Origin: Microbacterium sp. LWO13-1.2
GTDB lineage: Bacteria; Actinomycetota; Actinomycetes; Actinomycetales; Microbacteriaceae
NCBI RefSeq assembly: GCF_038397725.1
Contig: NZ_CP151634.1
Span: forward strand, 3,472,001 to 3,536,000
DNA length: 64,000 nucleotides
Direction of reading: 5' to 3'
A program made the translations under genes and the position numbers. The notes under the pieces are model-generated. The model was not told where the DNA came from. It saw nothing but the letters and a program-made list of their open reading frames with translations, and made no database searches. This document shows positions 15,523-24,127 of this stretch, piece after piece. Numbering within the stretch: the stretch's first letter is position 1; each line of letters begins with the position of its first letter.

Positions 15523-17565
15523 ATGAGGACTCGCTGGGTCACGATGGCCGCGCTGGCGCTGGCCGCAGCACTCGGAGCGTTCTCCGCCACAGCGGCGTCC
15601 GCCACCGATCCGCTCACGCTCGACTCCGGGTATGTGACGGATGACGTCGGCGTATTGAGCGCCGGCGAGCAGGACGCGGTCGAAGCGCGGCTGCTGCAGC
15701 TCACCGAGAACTCCGACGCCGATCTGTTCGTCGTGCTGGTCGACAGCTTCACCTCGCCCTCCGACTACGTGCAGTGGGCGGACACCGTCGCCGACAACAA
15801 CAACCTCGGCCCTGAGCAGTATCTCCTCGCGATCGCCGTCGAGCAGAGCGCGTATTACATCTCGGCCGCTCAGGGCGGCCCGCTCAGCGACGGCAAGCTC
15901 GACGCCGTCGAAGACAAGATCCAGCCCCTGCTGGCTCAAGGCGACTGGGATGGTGCGATCATTCTGGCGGCCGACGAGATCCAGGGCGATGGCGGTGCCG
16001 GTGCTCTGCGCGTCGGTCTGGTCATCGCCGGGATCGTGGCCGCAGCGCTCGTGATCTGGCTGATCGTCAAGCTCGTCGCGCGATCCCGTCGGAATGCGGC
16101 GGCCCGCGAGCGAGGCGCCATGCCGGAGACCCCCGATCCGAACGATCCGTTCTCGACGTTGACCGACGCGCAGGTCGAGATGCAGGCCGGCTCCGCCCTC
16201 GTGCAGGCGGACGACGCGATCACATCCAGTCGAGAGGAACTCGGCTTCGCCGTCGCCCAGTTCGGTGAGGGTGCGACCGCCGCATTCAGCAGCGCTGTGG
16301 ACACGGCGAAGGCGAAGATGTCGGAGGCGTTCGACCTCAGGCAGAAACTCGATGATGAGATCGAAGACACCGTCCACGACCGACGCGCCTGGCACATCCG
16401 CATCATTCAGCTCTGCGACGAGATCGACGACGTCCTCGATGCCAACACCGAGGCATTCGACGCGCTGCGAAAGCTGGAGCAGAACGCCCCGCAGGAACTC
16501 GAGCGGGTGCGGTCCGAGCGTGCGGCTCTGCAACCCGTGCTCGCCGGAGCCGCCCCCGCGCTCTCGGCACTGTCCGCGTCCTACGACGCCACCGCGCTGA
16601 GCACTGTCGCCGACAACCCCGCCCAGGCGCAGGAACGTGCCGCGCTCGCCGATCGCTCGATCGATGCCGCGGGAGCAGCGATCGCGGCAGGCAAGTCCGG
16701 CGAGGCTGCGTTCGCGATCCGCACGGCCGAGCAGTCCGTCGCGCAGGCCGCACAGCTCTCACAGGCGATCTCGGCGCTCGGCACCGAGCTCACGACCATC
16801 GAGACGCAGGCACAGGCTCTGGTCACCGAACTGCAGGGCGATGTCGCCACGGCTCAGCAACTCCCCGATGCCGGTGGCACCATCGCCGCTGCGACAGCGG
16901 CGACCGCCGACCTGCTGCGACAGGCTCAGGCGAACCTCAGCGGCTCGGCGCGAAGCCCGCAGCGCACGCTCGAGGCACTGGCAGCCGCGAACACGCAGAT
17001 CGACGCCGCGATCGCGCAAGGCACCCAGGCCGTGGAACGCGCGCGTCGCGTGCAGCAGATGCTCGAGCAGACGCTTTCGCAGGCGAATTCCGAGATCCGC
17101 GCCTGTCGCGAGTACATCGAGACCCGCCGCGGCACCGTCGGCTCCACCGCACGCACGCGGCTCTCGCAGGCGGAGACCTCGCTCACTCAGGCGTTGAACC
17201 TGCGGGCCACCGACCCAGAGGCCGCGCTCACCGAGGCCGGCCGCGCGGTCGAGCTCGTGCGCCAAGCGACGTCTTCCGCCCAGGCCGACGTCGAGGCGCA
17301 GAACCCGCAGCGATACCAGAACGACAACTGGGGCGGCGGCGGCCTGTTCGGCGGTTCCAGTTCCGGCGGCGGCTCCGGACTCGGCGGCGACATCCTGGGC
17401 GGCATCATCGGCGGTCTCCTCTCCGGTGGAGGAGGCGGAGGCGGCTCTTCGCGCAGCAGCAGCTGGCGCTCCAGCGGAGGCGGAGGCTTCCGCAGCTCCG
17501 GCTTCGGCGGCGGCGGACGCTCCAGTGGCGGACGCAGCGGACGCTCCGGAGGCGGACGCTTCTGA
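15523..17565 (+). CDS. TPM-domain membrane protein with long coiled coil and Gly/Ser-rich tail
   Basis: 680 residues. A signal peptide (about 1-27, ending AASAT) leads to an extracytoplasmic TPM domain (about 30-150, DDVGVLSAGEQ). One membrane helix follows (about 155-177), then about 400 Ala/Gln/Glu-rich residues predicted to form coiled coil in the cytoplasm. The tail is Gly/Ser-rich (GGGFRSSGFGGGG) and ends GGGRF. TPM proteins are linked with membrane and photosystem quality control. GGAGGGAAC precedes the ATG at 15523; a further in-frame ATG at 15490 is less likely. pspA follows after 56 bases, suggesting a joint membrane-stress role. Confidence 0.85.
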   Translation: MRTRWVTMAALALAAALGAFSATAASATDPLTLDSGYVTDDVGVLSAGEQDAVEARLLQLTENSDADLFVVLVDSFTSPSDYVQWADTVADNNNLGPEQYLLAIAVEQSAYYISAAQGGPLSDGKLDAVEDKIQPLLAQGDWDGAIILAADEIQGDGGAGALRVGLVIAGIVAAALVIWLIVKLVARSRRNAAARERGAMPETPDPNDPFSTLTDAQVEMQAGSALVQADDAITSSREELGFAVAQFGEGATAAFSSAVDTAKAKMSEAFDLRQKLDDEIEDTVHDRRAWHIRIIQLCDEIDDVLDANTEAFDALRKLEQNAPQELERVRSERAALQPVLAGAAPALSALSASYDATALSTVADNPAQAQERAALADRSIDAAGAAIAAGKSGEAAFAIRTAEQSVAQAAQLSQAISALGTELTTIETQAQALVTELQGDVATAQQLPDAGGTIAAATAATADLLRQAQANLSGSARSPQRTLEALAAANTQIDAAIAQGTQAVERARRVQQMLEQTLSQANSEIRACREYIETRRGTVGSTARTRLSQAETSLTQALNLRATDPEAALTEAGRAVELVRQATSSAQADVEAQNPQRYQNDNWGGGGLFGGSSSGGGSGLGGDILGGIIGGLLSGGGGGGGSSRSSSWRSSGGGGFRSSGFGGGGRSSGGRSGRSGGGRF

Positions 17566-17621
17566 CCCGCATAGAAACCGAAATTATGATCTCGACGAAG
17601 ACCCTCTGAAAGGAATCACGC

Positions 17622-18365
17622 ATGATCAAGCAGTCCATCTTCGGACGTATCTCGACCCTCGTCCGCGCGAACATCAACTCCCTCCTGGATTCTGCAGAAG
17701 ACCCGCAGAAGATGATCGATCAGCTCGTCCGCGACTACACCAACAGCATCGCGGATGCCGAGTCGGCCATCGCCGAGACGATCGGAAACCTGCGTCTGCT
17801 CGAGCGTGACCACGAGGAAGACGTGCAGTCGGCGACCGAGTGGGGCAACAAGGCCCTCGCCGCAAGCCGCAAGGCTGATGAGATGCGCAACTCCGGCGAC
17901 GCGACCGACGCCGACAAGTTCGACAACCTCGCGAAGATCGCACTTCAGCGCCAGATCAGCGCGGAGCGCGAGGCCACCGGCGCCGAGCCGCAGATCGCCG
18001 CCCAGACCGAGATCGTCGACAAGCTCAAGAGCGGCCTGAACGGCATGAAGGACAAGCTCGGCGAGCTCAAGAACAAGCGCAGCGAACTGCTCGCCCGCGC
18101 CAAGGTCGCCGAGGCGCAGACCAAGGTGCACGACGCCGTCTCGTCGATCAACGTCCTCGACCCGACCAGCGAGCTGGGCCGGTTCGAAGACAAGGTCCGC
18201 CGCCAGGAGGCCATCGCGCAGGGCAAGACGGAGCTGGCTGCGTCCAGCCTCGACGCCCAGTTCGAAAGCCTCGAGGATCTCGGCGAGCTCACCGAGGTCG
18301 AGGCCCGCCTTGCCGAGCTGAAGGCCGGCAGCAGCGCCCCGCATCAGGCCATCGAAGGCTCCTGA
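17622..18365 (+). CDS. pspA: PspA/IM30-family membrane-stress protein
   Basis: 247 residues, almost entirely helical coiled coil. It begins MIKQSIFGRISTLVRANINSL, the amphipathic membrane-binding helix of the family, then DPQKMIDQLVRDY. PspA/Vipp1 proteins assemble on damaged membranes. AAAGGAATC precedes the ATG. It follows the TPM-domain gene in the same direction and is closed by a hairpin at 18375. Confidence 0.92.
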   Translation: MIKQSIFGRISTLVRANINSLLDSAEDPQKMIDQLVRDYTNSIADAESAIAETIGNLRLLERDHEEDVQSATEWGNKALAASRKADEMRNSGDATDADKFDNLAKIALQRQISAEREATGAEPQIAAQTEIVDKLKSGLNGMKDKLGELKNKRSELLARAKVAEAQTKVHDAVSSINVLDPTSELGRFEDKVRRQEAIAQGKTELAASSLDAQFESLEDLGELTEVEARLAELKAGSSAPHQAIEGS

Positions 18366-18374
18366 TCGCATCCG

Positions 18375-18412
18375 GCGGATGCTCCGGGCCGATGTGTCCG
18401 GGGCATCCGCCC
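18375..18412 (+). terminator. Terminator after pspA
   Basis: Stem GGCGGATGC / GGCATCCGCC with a 19-base loop, followed by CTTCTCTTCT. It lies between pspA and the arginase-family gene. Confidence 0.65.
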
Positions 18413-18433
18413 TTCTCTTCTCCGGAGGCACTC

Positions 18434-19237
18434 ATGGTGCGGTTTCTCGTCGTTCCGCAGTGGCAGGGTTCGCCCGCGCCCCGCGCGATGCTCCTCGTCG
18501 ACGGCGCCTCGGCGATCACCGGAGACCTTCCCCGCGCTGCGACGACGGTGCTGGATGTTCCCGTGGAAGCAGGAGAGTCGCTCGGAACCGGTGTCCGCCG
18601 GCTGAGTGCGCTGCTGCGCACCCGCGAACTCGTCCGCGAGCACGGCGGCGCGGACACGGTCGTCATCGGCGGCGACTGCAGCGTCACCGTGGCGGCCCTC
18701 GCGGCACTTCCGTCCGGGACGGAAGACCTCGCGGTGGTCTGGTGCGATGCCCACCCCGATCTGCACACGCCGGAGTCCTCGCCGTCCGGCGCGTTCTCCG
18801 GAATGGCCCTGCGCGCGGTGCTCGGCGAAGGAGAGCCGCAACTCGCCCTCTCCCCCGGCGTTCCGCGGGCACGCATCGTCACGGTCGGCGTACGAAATCC
18901 TGATGATGGCGAGATCGAGCACCTCGATGGCCTCAGCCGACTCTCCGTCGCCGACCTCGATCAGGTCGACGCCCTCGCCGAGGCTGTGGCCGCCACCGGC
19001 GCTTCCCGCGTCTGGGTGCACATCGACGTCGACGTCCTCGATCCCGCAGACATCGTCGGTGTCTCGTCACCGGCACCGTTCGGCATCAGTCCGGCCACCC
19101 TGGGTGCGGCTATCCGGCGGTTGCGCGAGCGTGTGCCGTTGGCCGGCGCGACGATCGCGGGTTTCGCCCCCAGCACGCCCGCCGCTGCCGTCGACGACCT
19201 CGGTGCGCTGCTGCGCCTGGTCGGAGCGGTGGCGTGA
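18434..19237 (+). CDS. Arginase/agmatinase/ureohydrolase-family protein
   Basis: 267 residues. Metal-site motifs DAHPD and HIDVDVLDP are intact, but the first motif reads GGDCS, so the usual first manganese-ligand His is a Cys. This variant is known in some family branches; the true substrate (arginine, agmatine, formiminoglutamate or other) cannot be told. CGGAGG precedes the ATG. The stop overlaps the next start (GTGA), so the following small HExxH protein is made together with it. Confidence 0.82.
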   Translation: MVRFLVVPQWQGSPAPRAMLLVDGASAITGDLPRAATTVLDVPVEAGESLGTGVRRLSALLRTRELVREHGGADTVVIGGDCSVTVAALAALPSGTEDLAVVWCDAHPDLHTPESSPSGAFSGMALRAVLGEGEPQLALSPGVPRARIVTVGVRNPDDGEIEHLDGLSRLSVADLDQVDALAEAVAATGASRVWVHIDVDVLDPADIVGVSSPAPFGISPATLGAAIRRLRERVPLAGATIAGFAPSTPAAAVDDLGALLRLVGAVA

Positions 19238-19671
19238 CGCCGGATTGGCGCCCCGCAGCGGATGCCTCTCTGGCCCGCGGGCGACGTTTCGATCGCCGCA
19301 TCCCCTCGTTCCTGCTCCGTTCGCCGATCAGTCGCGTCGGGTATTGGTGGGGCACCACCGTCGGCTGGATCTGGGGCGGACTCTGGAGCACCGGCCCGGT
19401 CGAGCGACGTGAAGGGCTGTGGGTGTTCCGCGGCATGCCGAACTGGACGTTCAATCGCGGCGGCGTGTGCGTCGGCGGATGCTTCCTCACGGGTGACGAC
19501 CGCCCGAGCGATGCCGTGCTGCGGCACGAAGCCGTGCACAAGAAGCAGTGGCAGCGGTACGGGTTTCTGATGCCGATTCTCTACCTGTTCGCCGGTCGTG
19601 ACCCGCTGCAGAACCGTTTCGAGATCGAAGCCGGCCTGGAAGACGGCAACTACGTGCGCCGTCGCCGCTGA
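19234..19671 (+). CDS. Conserved actinobacterial protein with HEAVH motif
   Basis: 145 residues from a GTG that overlaps the preceding stop. It contains GYWWGTTVGWIWG, a short Cys pair CVGGC (about residues 73-77), RHEAVHKKQW (about 97-106) and a Phe/Glu-rich end. HEAVH fits the zinc-binding HExxH of metallopeptidases but also occurs in non-protease families. One hydrophobic segment (about 110-118) is short. Function unknown; coupling to the arginase-family gene is the only context. Confidence 0.7.
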   Translation: MTPDWRPAADASLARGRRFDRRIPSFLLRSPISRVGYWWGTTVGWIWGGLWSTGPVERREGLWVFRGMPNWTFNRGGVCVGGCFLTGDDRPSDAVLRHEAVHKKQWQRYGFLMPILYLFAGRDPLQNRFEIEAGLEDGNYVRRRR

Positions 19672-19683
19672 GAGCGTGACGGA

Positions 19684-20154
19684 TCAGCGCGCGGCTGGCA
19701 GCAGACCGAATCGCTCGGGTGCGTAGATCGTCGTCGCCTCGACTGCGAGGTGCCCCGTCAGGTGCTCGACGATGTCGGCGGTGCCGAGGTATCCGCCGAG
19801 GAGGGTGACCCGGGTCTCGAGCTCATCACCGCAGAGCATCTCGTCGGCCCAGGCGCAGGTCGCGCGTGACAGCGCTTGACCGGGCGCGCAGGAACGGCCG
19901 GTGCCCGGAGCTCCGGAACGAGATCCACGAGCGAGCCAGGTGACGGTCATGCGCGCAGGAGCATCGATCACGCCGATGTCTTCCTTTTCGGGCACCTCGA
20001 TGAAGATGCGTCCGGAAGCGCAGAGCGGCAGCGTCGCCAGGAACACCTCAAGATCGGCGAGCGAGTGCTCGTCTGCCGTCACCAGGTGGTGAGCGCGTCG
20101 ACGGGCAGCACGGCGCTGTGCGCGCGTGGTGACGGTGTCGAGGGAGGTGTTCAT
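19684..20154 (-). CDS. SIP-domain protein (C-terminal part of siderophore-interacting family)
   Basis: 156 residues. The pattern HHLVTADEHSLADLEVFLATLP and IFIEVPEKEDI is that of the NAD-binding C-terminal domain of siderophore-interacting proteins, and GELETRV-type strands follow. The FAD-binding half of full SIPs (about 250-300 residues) is absent. AGGCACC precedes the ATG, and an iron-box-like site lies 25-43 bases upstream, which supports iron-dependent control. Confidence 0.75.
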   Translation of the reverse strand: MNTSLDTVTTRAQRRAARRRAHHLVTADEHSLADLEVFLATLPLCASGRIFIEVPEKEDIGVIDAPARMTVTWLARGSRSGAPGTGRSCAPGQALSRATCAWADEMLCGDELETRVTLLGGYLGTADIVEHLTGHLAVEATTIYAPERFGLLPAAR

Positions 20155-20178
20155 GGTGCCTCCATGATATCACCTGGC

Positions 20179-20197
20179 GAAGGGTTGCCTAACCTTT
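20179..20197 (-). promoter_or_regulatory. Iron-box-like DtxR/IdeR site
   Basis: On the minus strand AAAGGTTAGGCAACCCTTC matches 13 of 19 bases of the IdeR/DtxR consensus, including an unbroken AGGTTAGGC. It stands 25 bases before the SIP-domain gene and overlaps the stop codon of the phosphatase gene upstream. Confidence 0.65.
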
Positions 20198-20920
20198 GTC
20201 GACAGTTCCTTCGATCGGCTCGACGAGCGCCGTATGCAAGGCGGCCAACTCCTCGGCCCGCATCCCGTTGGCTCGCAGGTAGTCGGCCGCCGATCCCCAT
20301 CTGCCGTCCACACGCTCCAGCAGTGACCGCATGACCGCCGCAGGAGACTCGGTCGCGAGTGCGACGGCGTGCACCGCCTCAGGATGCTGTGCGCGAATGT
20401 AGGCCGCGATGCGCCGAGACCGTTCGACAGGAAGCTGCGACTCCGTCAATGCGTAGTCGGCGATGATTGCCTCACGATCGGCCTCGACCGCGGCGAGCGC
20501 GAGCGCGACGGTGACGCCGGTACGATCCTTGCCGACCGTGCAGTGCACGAGAGTCGACTCGCCCATTGCGATGATGCGGATCGCCGCGACCAGACGTTCT
20601 CCGCTCTCTTCGAGTAGGTGCACGTAGAGATCTTCAAGGCTGGTGTCCGCTTCGAAGAACGAGCGCACCGATCCGAGGAACAACGGCAGGTGCGTGGTGT
20701 CAGGACCGGGGATGTCCGTCGGTTCGGCCGCGACCTCCTCGCCGTCTCTGAGGTCGACGATGTGCCGGACCCGCGTTCGCAGTGCGTCGGCGCCCGCCGA
20801 CGTCACGCCCGCGAGCTGCCCTGAGCGCAGCAGCACTCCGGAGCGGATGCGGCCACCAGCCGCCGGCATCCCGCCGACATCGCGCACATTGTTGACGCCT
20901 TCGACGTCGAGGATCGTCAT
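20189..20920 (-). CDS. Tyrosine phosphatase-like protein (Y_phosphatase3)
   Basis: 243 residues. NVRDVGG near residue 10, IVDLRDGEE near 60 and the P-loop HCTVGKDRTG (about 124-133) define the DUF/Y_phosphatase3 group of dual-specificity-like phosphatases. Related enzymes dephosphorylate protein tyrosine or phosphoinositides. Its ATG overlaps the stop of the AhpD-like gene (ATGA). Confidence 0.9.
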   Translation of the reverse strand: MTILDVEGVNNVRDVGGMPAAGGRIRSGVLLRSGQLAGVTSAGADALRTRVRHIVDLRDGEEVAAEPTDIPGPDTTHLPLFLGSVRSFFEADTSLEDLYVHLLEESGERLVAAIRIIAMGESTLVHCTVGKDRTGVTVALALAAVEADREAIIADYALTESQLPVERSRRIAAYIRAQHPEAVHAVALATESPAAVMRSLLERVDGRWGSAADYLRANGMRAEELAALHTALVEPIEGTVDKG

Positions 20921-21408
20921 GAGCGGGCATCCGCCCCCTGGGTCTGGAGCGCACGAGGAGGAACCGGATAACGCCCCGCCACGACGATGCGGTTGAAGGC
21001 ATTGATCGATACGCACGCCCAGCTGAGCGCGGCGTACTCCTTCTCGGTGAAAACGGCGCCGACACGGTTGTAGACCTCGTCGGAGATCCCTTCCTCGGCG
21101 ATGAAGGTGAACGCCTCGGCGAGTTCCAGCGCCGCGCATTCGCGCTCACTGAACACACCGCTCTCACGCCAGGTGGGGATCTGCGTGAGTGTGTCCAGGT
21201 CGATGCCTGCAGTGACCGCGCGATCGACGTGGATCCGTGCGCAGTACGCGCACCCATTCAGCTGAGAGCAGTGGATCATGACGAGCTCTTTGAGCCGGTC
21301 ATCGATGCCGTTCTCACGGCAGATCTCGCCGACCGTCTTCGAGAAGGCATCCAAGGCGTGATACGCGGCCGGTTCAGTCTTGGAAAGGTGCACTCGCGTC
21401 TCGCTCAT
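20917..21408 (-). CDS. Carboxymuconolactone-decarboxylase/AhpD-like protein
   Basis: 163 residues. NGCAYCARIH (about residues 51-60) supplies the CxxC..H proton-relay/redox site of AhpD-type members. These proteins typically reduce peroxiredoxin partners or act as alkylhydroperoxidases. The enzyme is translationally coupled to the downstream phosphatase. Confidence 0.88.
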   Translation of the reverse strand: MSETRVHLSKTEPAAYHALDAFSKTVGEICRENGIDDRLKELVMIHCSQLNGCAYCARIHVDRAVTAGIDLDTLTQIPTWRESGVFSERECAALELAEAFTFIAEEGISDEVYNRVGAVFTEKEYAALSWACVSINAFNRIVVAGRYPVPPRALQTQGADARS

Positions 21409-21577
21409 GCAACCAGCATATTCGCTGCGCTGGTTCTCGGATCGGGAGACTCAAGATCACATTGATGCAACCTGAGAATCGATTGCCCTTCATGAGGATC
21501 AGATCGACAAGTTATATCTCTGACCAGATTGTCATCTTGCTCTCGCATTTCTTGGTTCGATCGAGCAGGAGCAGAAT

Positions 21578-22507
21578 ATGGACGTGACGACCGACAACTC
21601 TGAGTTCAGCTATCTTCCTGCGCAGGCGGGAATTCTGAGCGTTCCCGTTCCTCCCGTGGAGCGTCTGACCCTTCCGCTCCCGGACGGACGAACGGTCAGC
21701 GCTCTCCGCTACGGAACGGATGCTCCTCGCGTCACGCTCCTGCACGGGGCCGGCCTCAATGCGCACACCTGGGACACGACGGTTCTCGCTCTGGGACAGC
21801 CGACGCTCGCGATCGATCTCGCCGGCCACGGCGACTCGTCGTGGCGCACGGACGCCGACTACACCCCGCGCACCCTCGCGGCCGACGTGGTGGCAGCGCT
21901 GGAGGCCTGGACGGACGTCCCCCAGCTGATCGTCGGTCAATCGCTCGGCGGGCTCACGGGAGCCGCGGTGGCCGCCGCTCGACCTGAGCTGGTCCAGGAG
22001 CTCATCATCGTCGACATCACTCCGGGGATCGATGTCAGTGCGGGTCCGGCTGCCCTCCGCGAGTTCTATGCCGGTCCCACCGATTTTGCGACCCGCGCCG
22101 AACTCGTCGATCGCGCGATGGCGCTCGGCTTCGGCGGCACGAAGGCCGAGACCGAACGCGGCGTGTTCCTCAACACCCGTGTACGCGACGACGGCCGAGT
22201 GGAATGGAAGCACCACTTCGCGCACCTCGCCGCCCATGCGCTCGCCGCTCACGACGCCGGCACCGCCGCTGCTCCCTCCCTGCTGCACGAGACCGGCTGG
22301 GATGACCTCGCCGGCGTCGCAGCTCCCGTCACGCTGGTTCGGGCGGTCCGGGGTTTCGTCCAAGAGGCGGATGCCGAGGAATTCCAGCGCCGGTTCCCGG
22401 AGGCGCGTGTGACGGCGATCGACGCCACCCACAACGTGCAGGAGACCGGCCCGGTCGAACTCGCCGCTCTCATCCTCGCGTCCCTGACCGCTGCATCCGG
22501 ATTGTGA
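21578..22507 (+). CDS. Alpha/beta hydrolase
   Basis: 309 residues. LLHGAGLN is the oxyanion-hole HG block, GQSLGG (about residues 130-135) the nucleophile elbow, and a catalytic Asp and His fit late motifs (ITPGID region and DATHNVQE). The substrate is unknown. GAGCAGGAGC precedes the ATG. It stands 91 bases before the ABC-transporter operon and may be part of it. Confidence 0.85.
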   Translation: MDVTTDNSEFSYLPAQAGILSVPVPPVERLTLPLPDGRTVSALRYGTDAPRVTLLHGAGLNAHTWDTTVLALGQPTLAIDLAGHGDSSWRTDADYTPRTLAADVVAALEAWTDVPQLIVGQSLGGLTGAAVAAARPELVQELIIVDITPGIDVSAGPAALREFYAGPTDFATRAELVDRAMALGFGGTKAETERGVFLNTRVRDDGRVEWKHHFAHLAAHALAAHDAGTAAAPSLLHETGWDDLAGVAAPVTLVRAVRGFVQEADAEEFQRRFPEARVTAIDATHNVQETGPVELAALILASLTAASGL

Positions 22508-22598
22508 CGCCGGATTCCCTCCGTTCGCCCCGTCCGCCCCGTCACATCCCTAGGCTCGACCTACACCCGGCATCCGCCGCTCCGAGAGGATCGCACCC

Positions 22599-24116
22599 AT
22601 GTTCCGACGCACCCGACGCATCGCGCTGATCTCCGCGCTCGCGGCCACCGCCGTGATCCTCACCGCCTGCACCGGATCGCCCCAGCCCGTCGCCACCTCG
22701 ACGGGTAAGCCGGACGCCGATGCGTCCCTGGCCGTCGGACTCGTGCTCGAGCCGACGAACCTCGACATCCGGCACACCAGCGGCGCGGCGCTCGAGCAGA
22801 TCCTCATTGACAACATCTACGAGGGCCTCGTCACCCGCACGCAGGACAACAAGATCGAGCCGCGACTCGCATCCGAGTACGAGGTGTCCGACGATGGCCT
22901 GACCTACACCTTCACGCTGAACGAGGGCATCACCTTCCACAGCGGCACCGCGCTCACCGCCGCCGACGTCGTGGCCTCCTACGAAGCCGTGCGCACCGAT
23001 GCGACCCTCCAGGGCAACGCCGACTTCGCAGCCGTCGCCTCGATCACCTCCCCCGATCCGACGACCGTCGAGATCGTGCTTACCGCCCCGAACCAGAGTT
23101 TCCTTTTCGCGCTCACCGGGCCCGCAGGGCTCGTCTTCCAGACCGGCGACACCACCGATCTCAAGACCGCGGAGAACGGGACGGGCCCGTTCACACTGAC
23201 CCGGTGGAACAAGGGCAGCTCGATCACGTTCGCCCGGTTCGACACGTACTGGGGTGAGCCCGCCGGCGTCGCCGAGGTCGAGTTCCAGTACGTCCCCGAC
23301 TTCACCGCGGGTGTGAACAACGCGCTGGACGGCGGCGTGCAGGTCCTGACCGCTGTCGACCCGAACCTCGCCTCGCAGCTCGAGGATTCCGGCGACTTCA
23401 CCCTGACGACGGGCCGCACCACGGACAAGGCCACCTTGGCGTTCAACAACGCCAAGGCACCGCTCGACGATGTGCGCGTGCGCGAAGCGCTGCGATTGGC
23501 GATCGACCACGAAGGGCTCGTCGAGGCCGTCGGAGCGGGCACGACGCTCTTCGGTCCGATCCCGGAGCTCGACCCGGGATACGAGGATCTGTCGGATGTC
23601 GTCTCCTACGACCCCGAGCGCGCCAAAGCACTGCTCGCGGAAGCCGGCCAGAAGGATCTCGAGCTGACTCTCACGATCCCGTCGTTCTACGGCACCACGG
23701 TTCCGAAGGTGCTGATCTCTGACTTCGCCAAGGTCGGGGTGACCCTCGAGGTCGATTCCGTCGAGTTCCCTGCCTGGCTGGAGGACGTGTACGGCAACCA
23801 CGACTACGACCTCAGTTTCGTGCTGCATGTCGAGCCGCGCGACGTGGGCAACTTCGCGAACCCCGAGTACTACTTCGGTTACGACAACGCGGAGGTGCAG
23901 CGTCTGTACGCGCAGGCTCTGGCCGAGGTCGACCCGGACAAGTCCGCCGAGTTGCTCGCGGAAGCAGCCCGCCTCATCTCCGAGGACCACGCCGCGGACT
24001 GGCTGTACAACGGCGCGACGATCACGGCCGTGAGTCCCGCGGTGACCGGCTTCCCGAAGGATTCGATCAACTCGCGCATCAACCTGGCCGGCGTGACCGT
24101 GCTGTCGGAGAAGTAA
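22599..24116 (+). CDS. ABC transporter substrate-binding lipoprotein (family 5)
   Basis: 505 residues. Lipoprotein signal with lipobox ILTAC (Cys near residue 24), then an SBP_bac_5 fold (VLEPTNLDIR, NIYEGLV, GTGPFTL). Such proteins bind dipeptides, oligopeptides, nickel or oligosaccharides. It is the first gene of a compact five-gene operon (gaps of 11 bases or overlaps). No sugar enzymes adjoin, so peptides are the default guess. Confidence 0.92.
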   Translation: MFRRTRRIALISALAATAVILTACTGSPQPVATSTGKPDADASLAVGLVLEPTNLDIRHTSGAALEQILIDNIYEGLVTRTQDNKIEPRLASEYEVSDDGLTYTFTLNEGITFHSGTALTAADVVASYEAVRTDATLQGNADFAAVASITSPDPTTVEIVLTAPNQSFLFALTGPAGLVFQTGDTTDLKTAENGTGPFTLTRWNKGSSITFARFDTYWGEPAGVAEVEFQYVPDFTAGVNNALDGGVQVLTAVDPNLASQLEDSGDFTLTTGRTTDKATLAFNNAKAPLDDVRVREALRLAIDHEGLVEAVGAGTTLFGPIPELDPGYEDLSDVVSYDPERAKALLAEAGQKDLELTLTIPSFYGTTVPKVLISDFAKVGVTLEVDSVEFPAWLEDVYGNHDYDLSFVLHVEPRDVGNFANPEYYFGYDNAEVQRLYAQALAEVDPDKSAELLAEAARLISEDHAADWLYNGATITAVSPAVTGFPKDSINSRINLAGVTVLSEK

Positions 24117-24127
24117 CCGGCTCCTTC

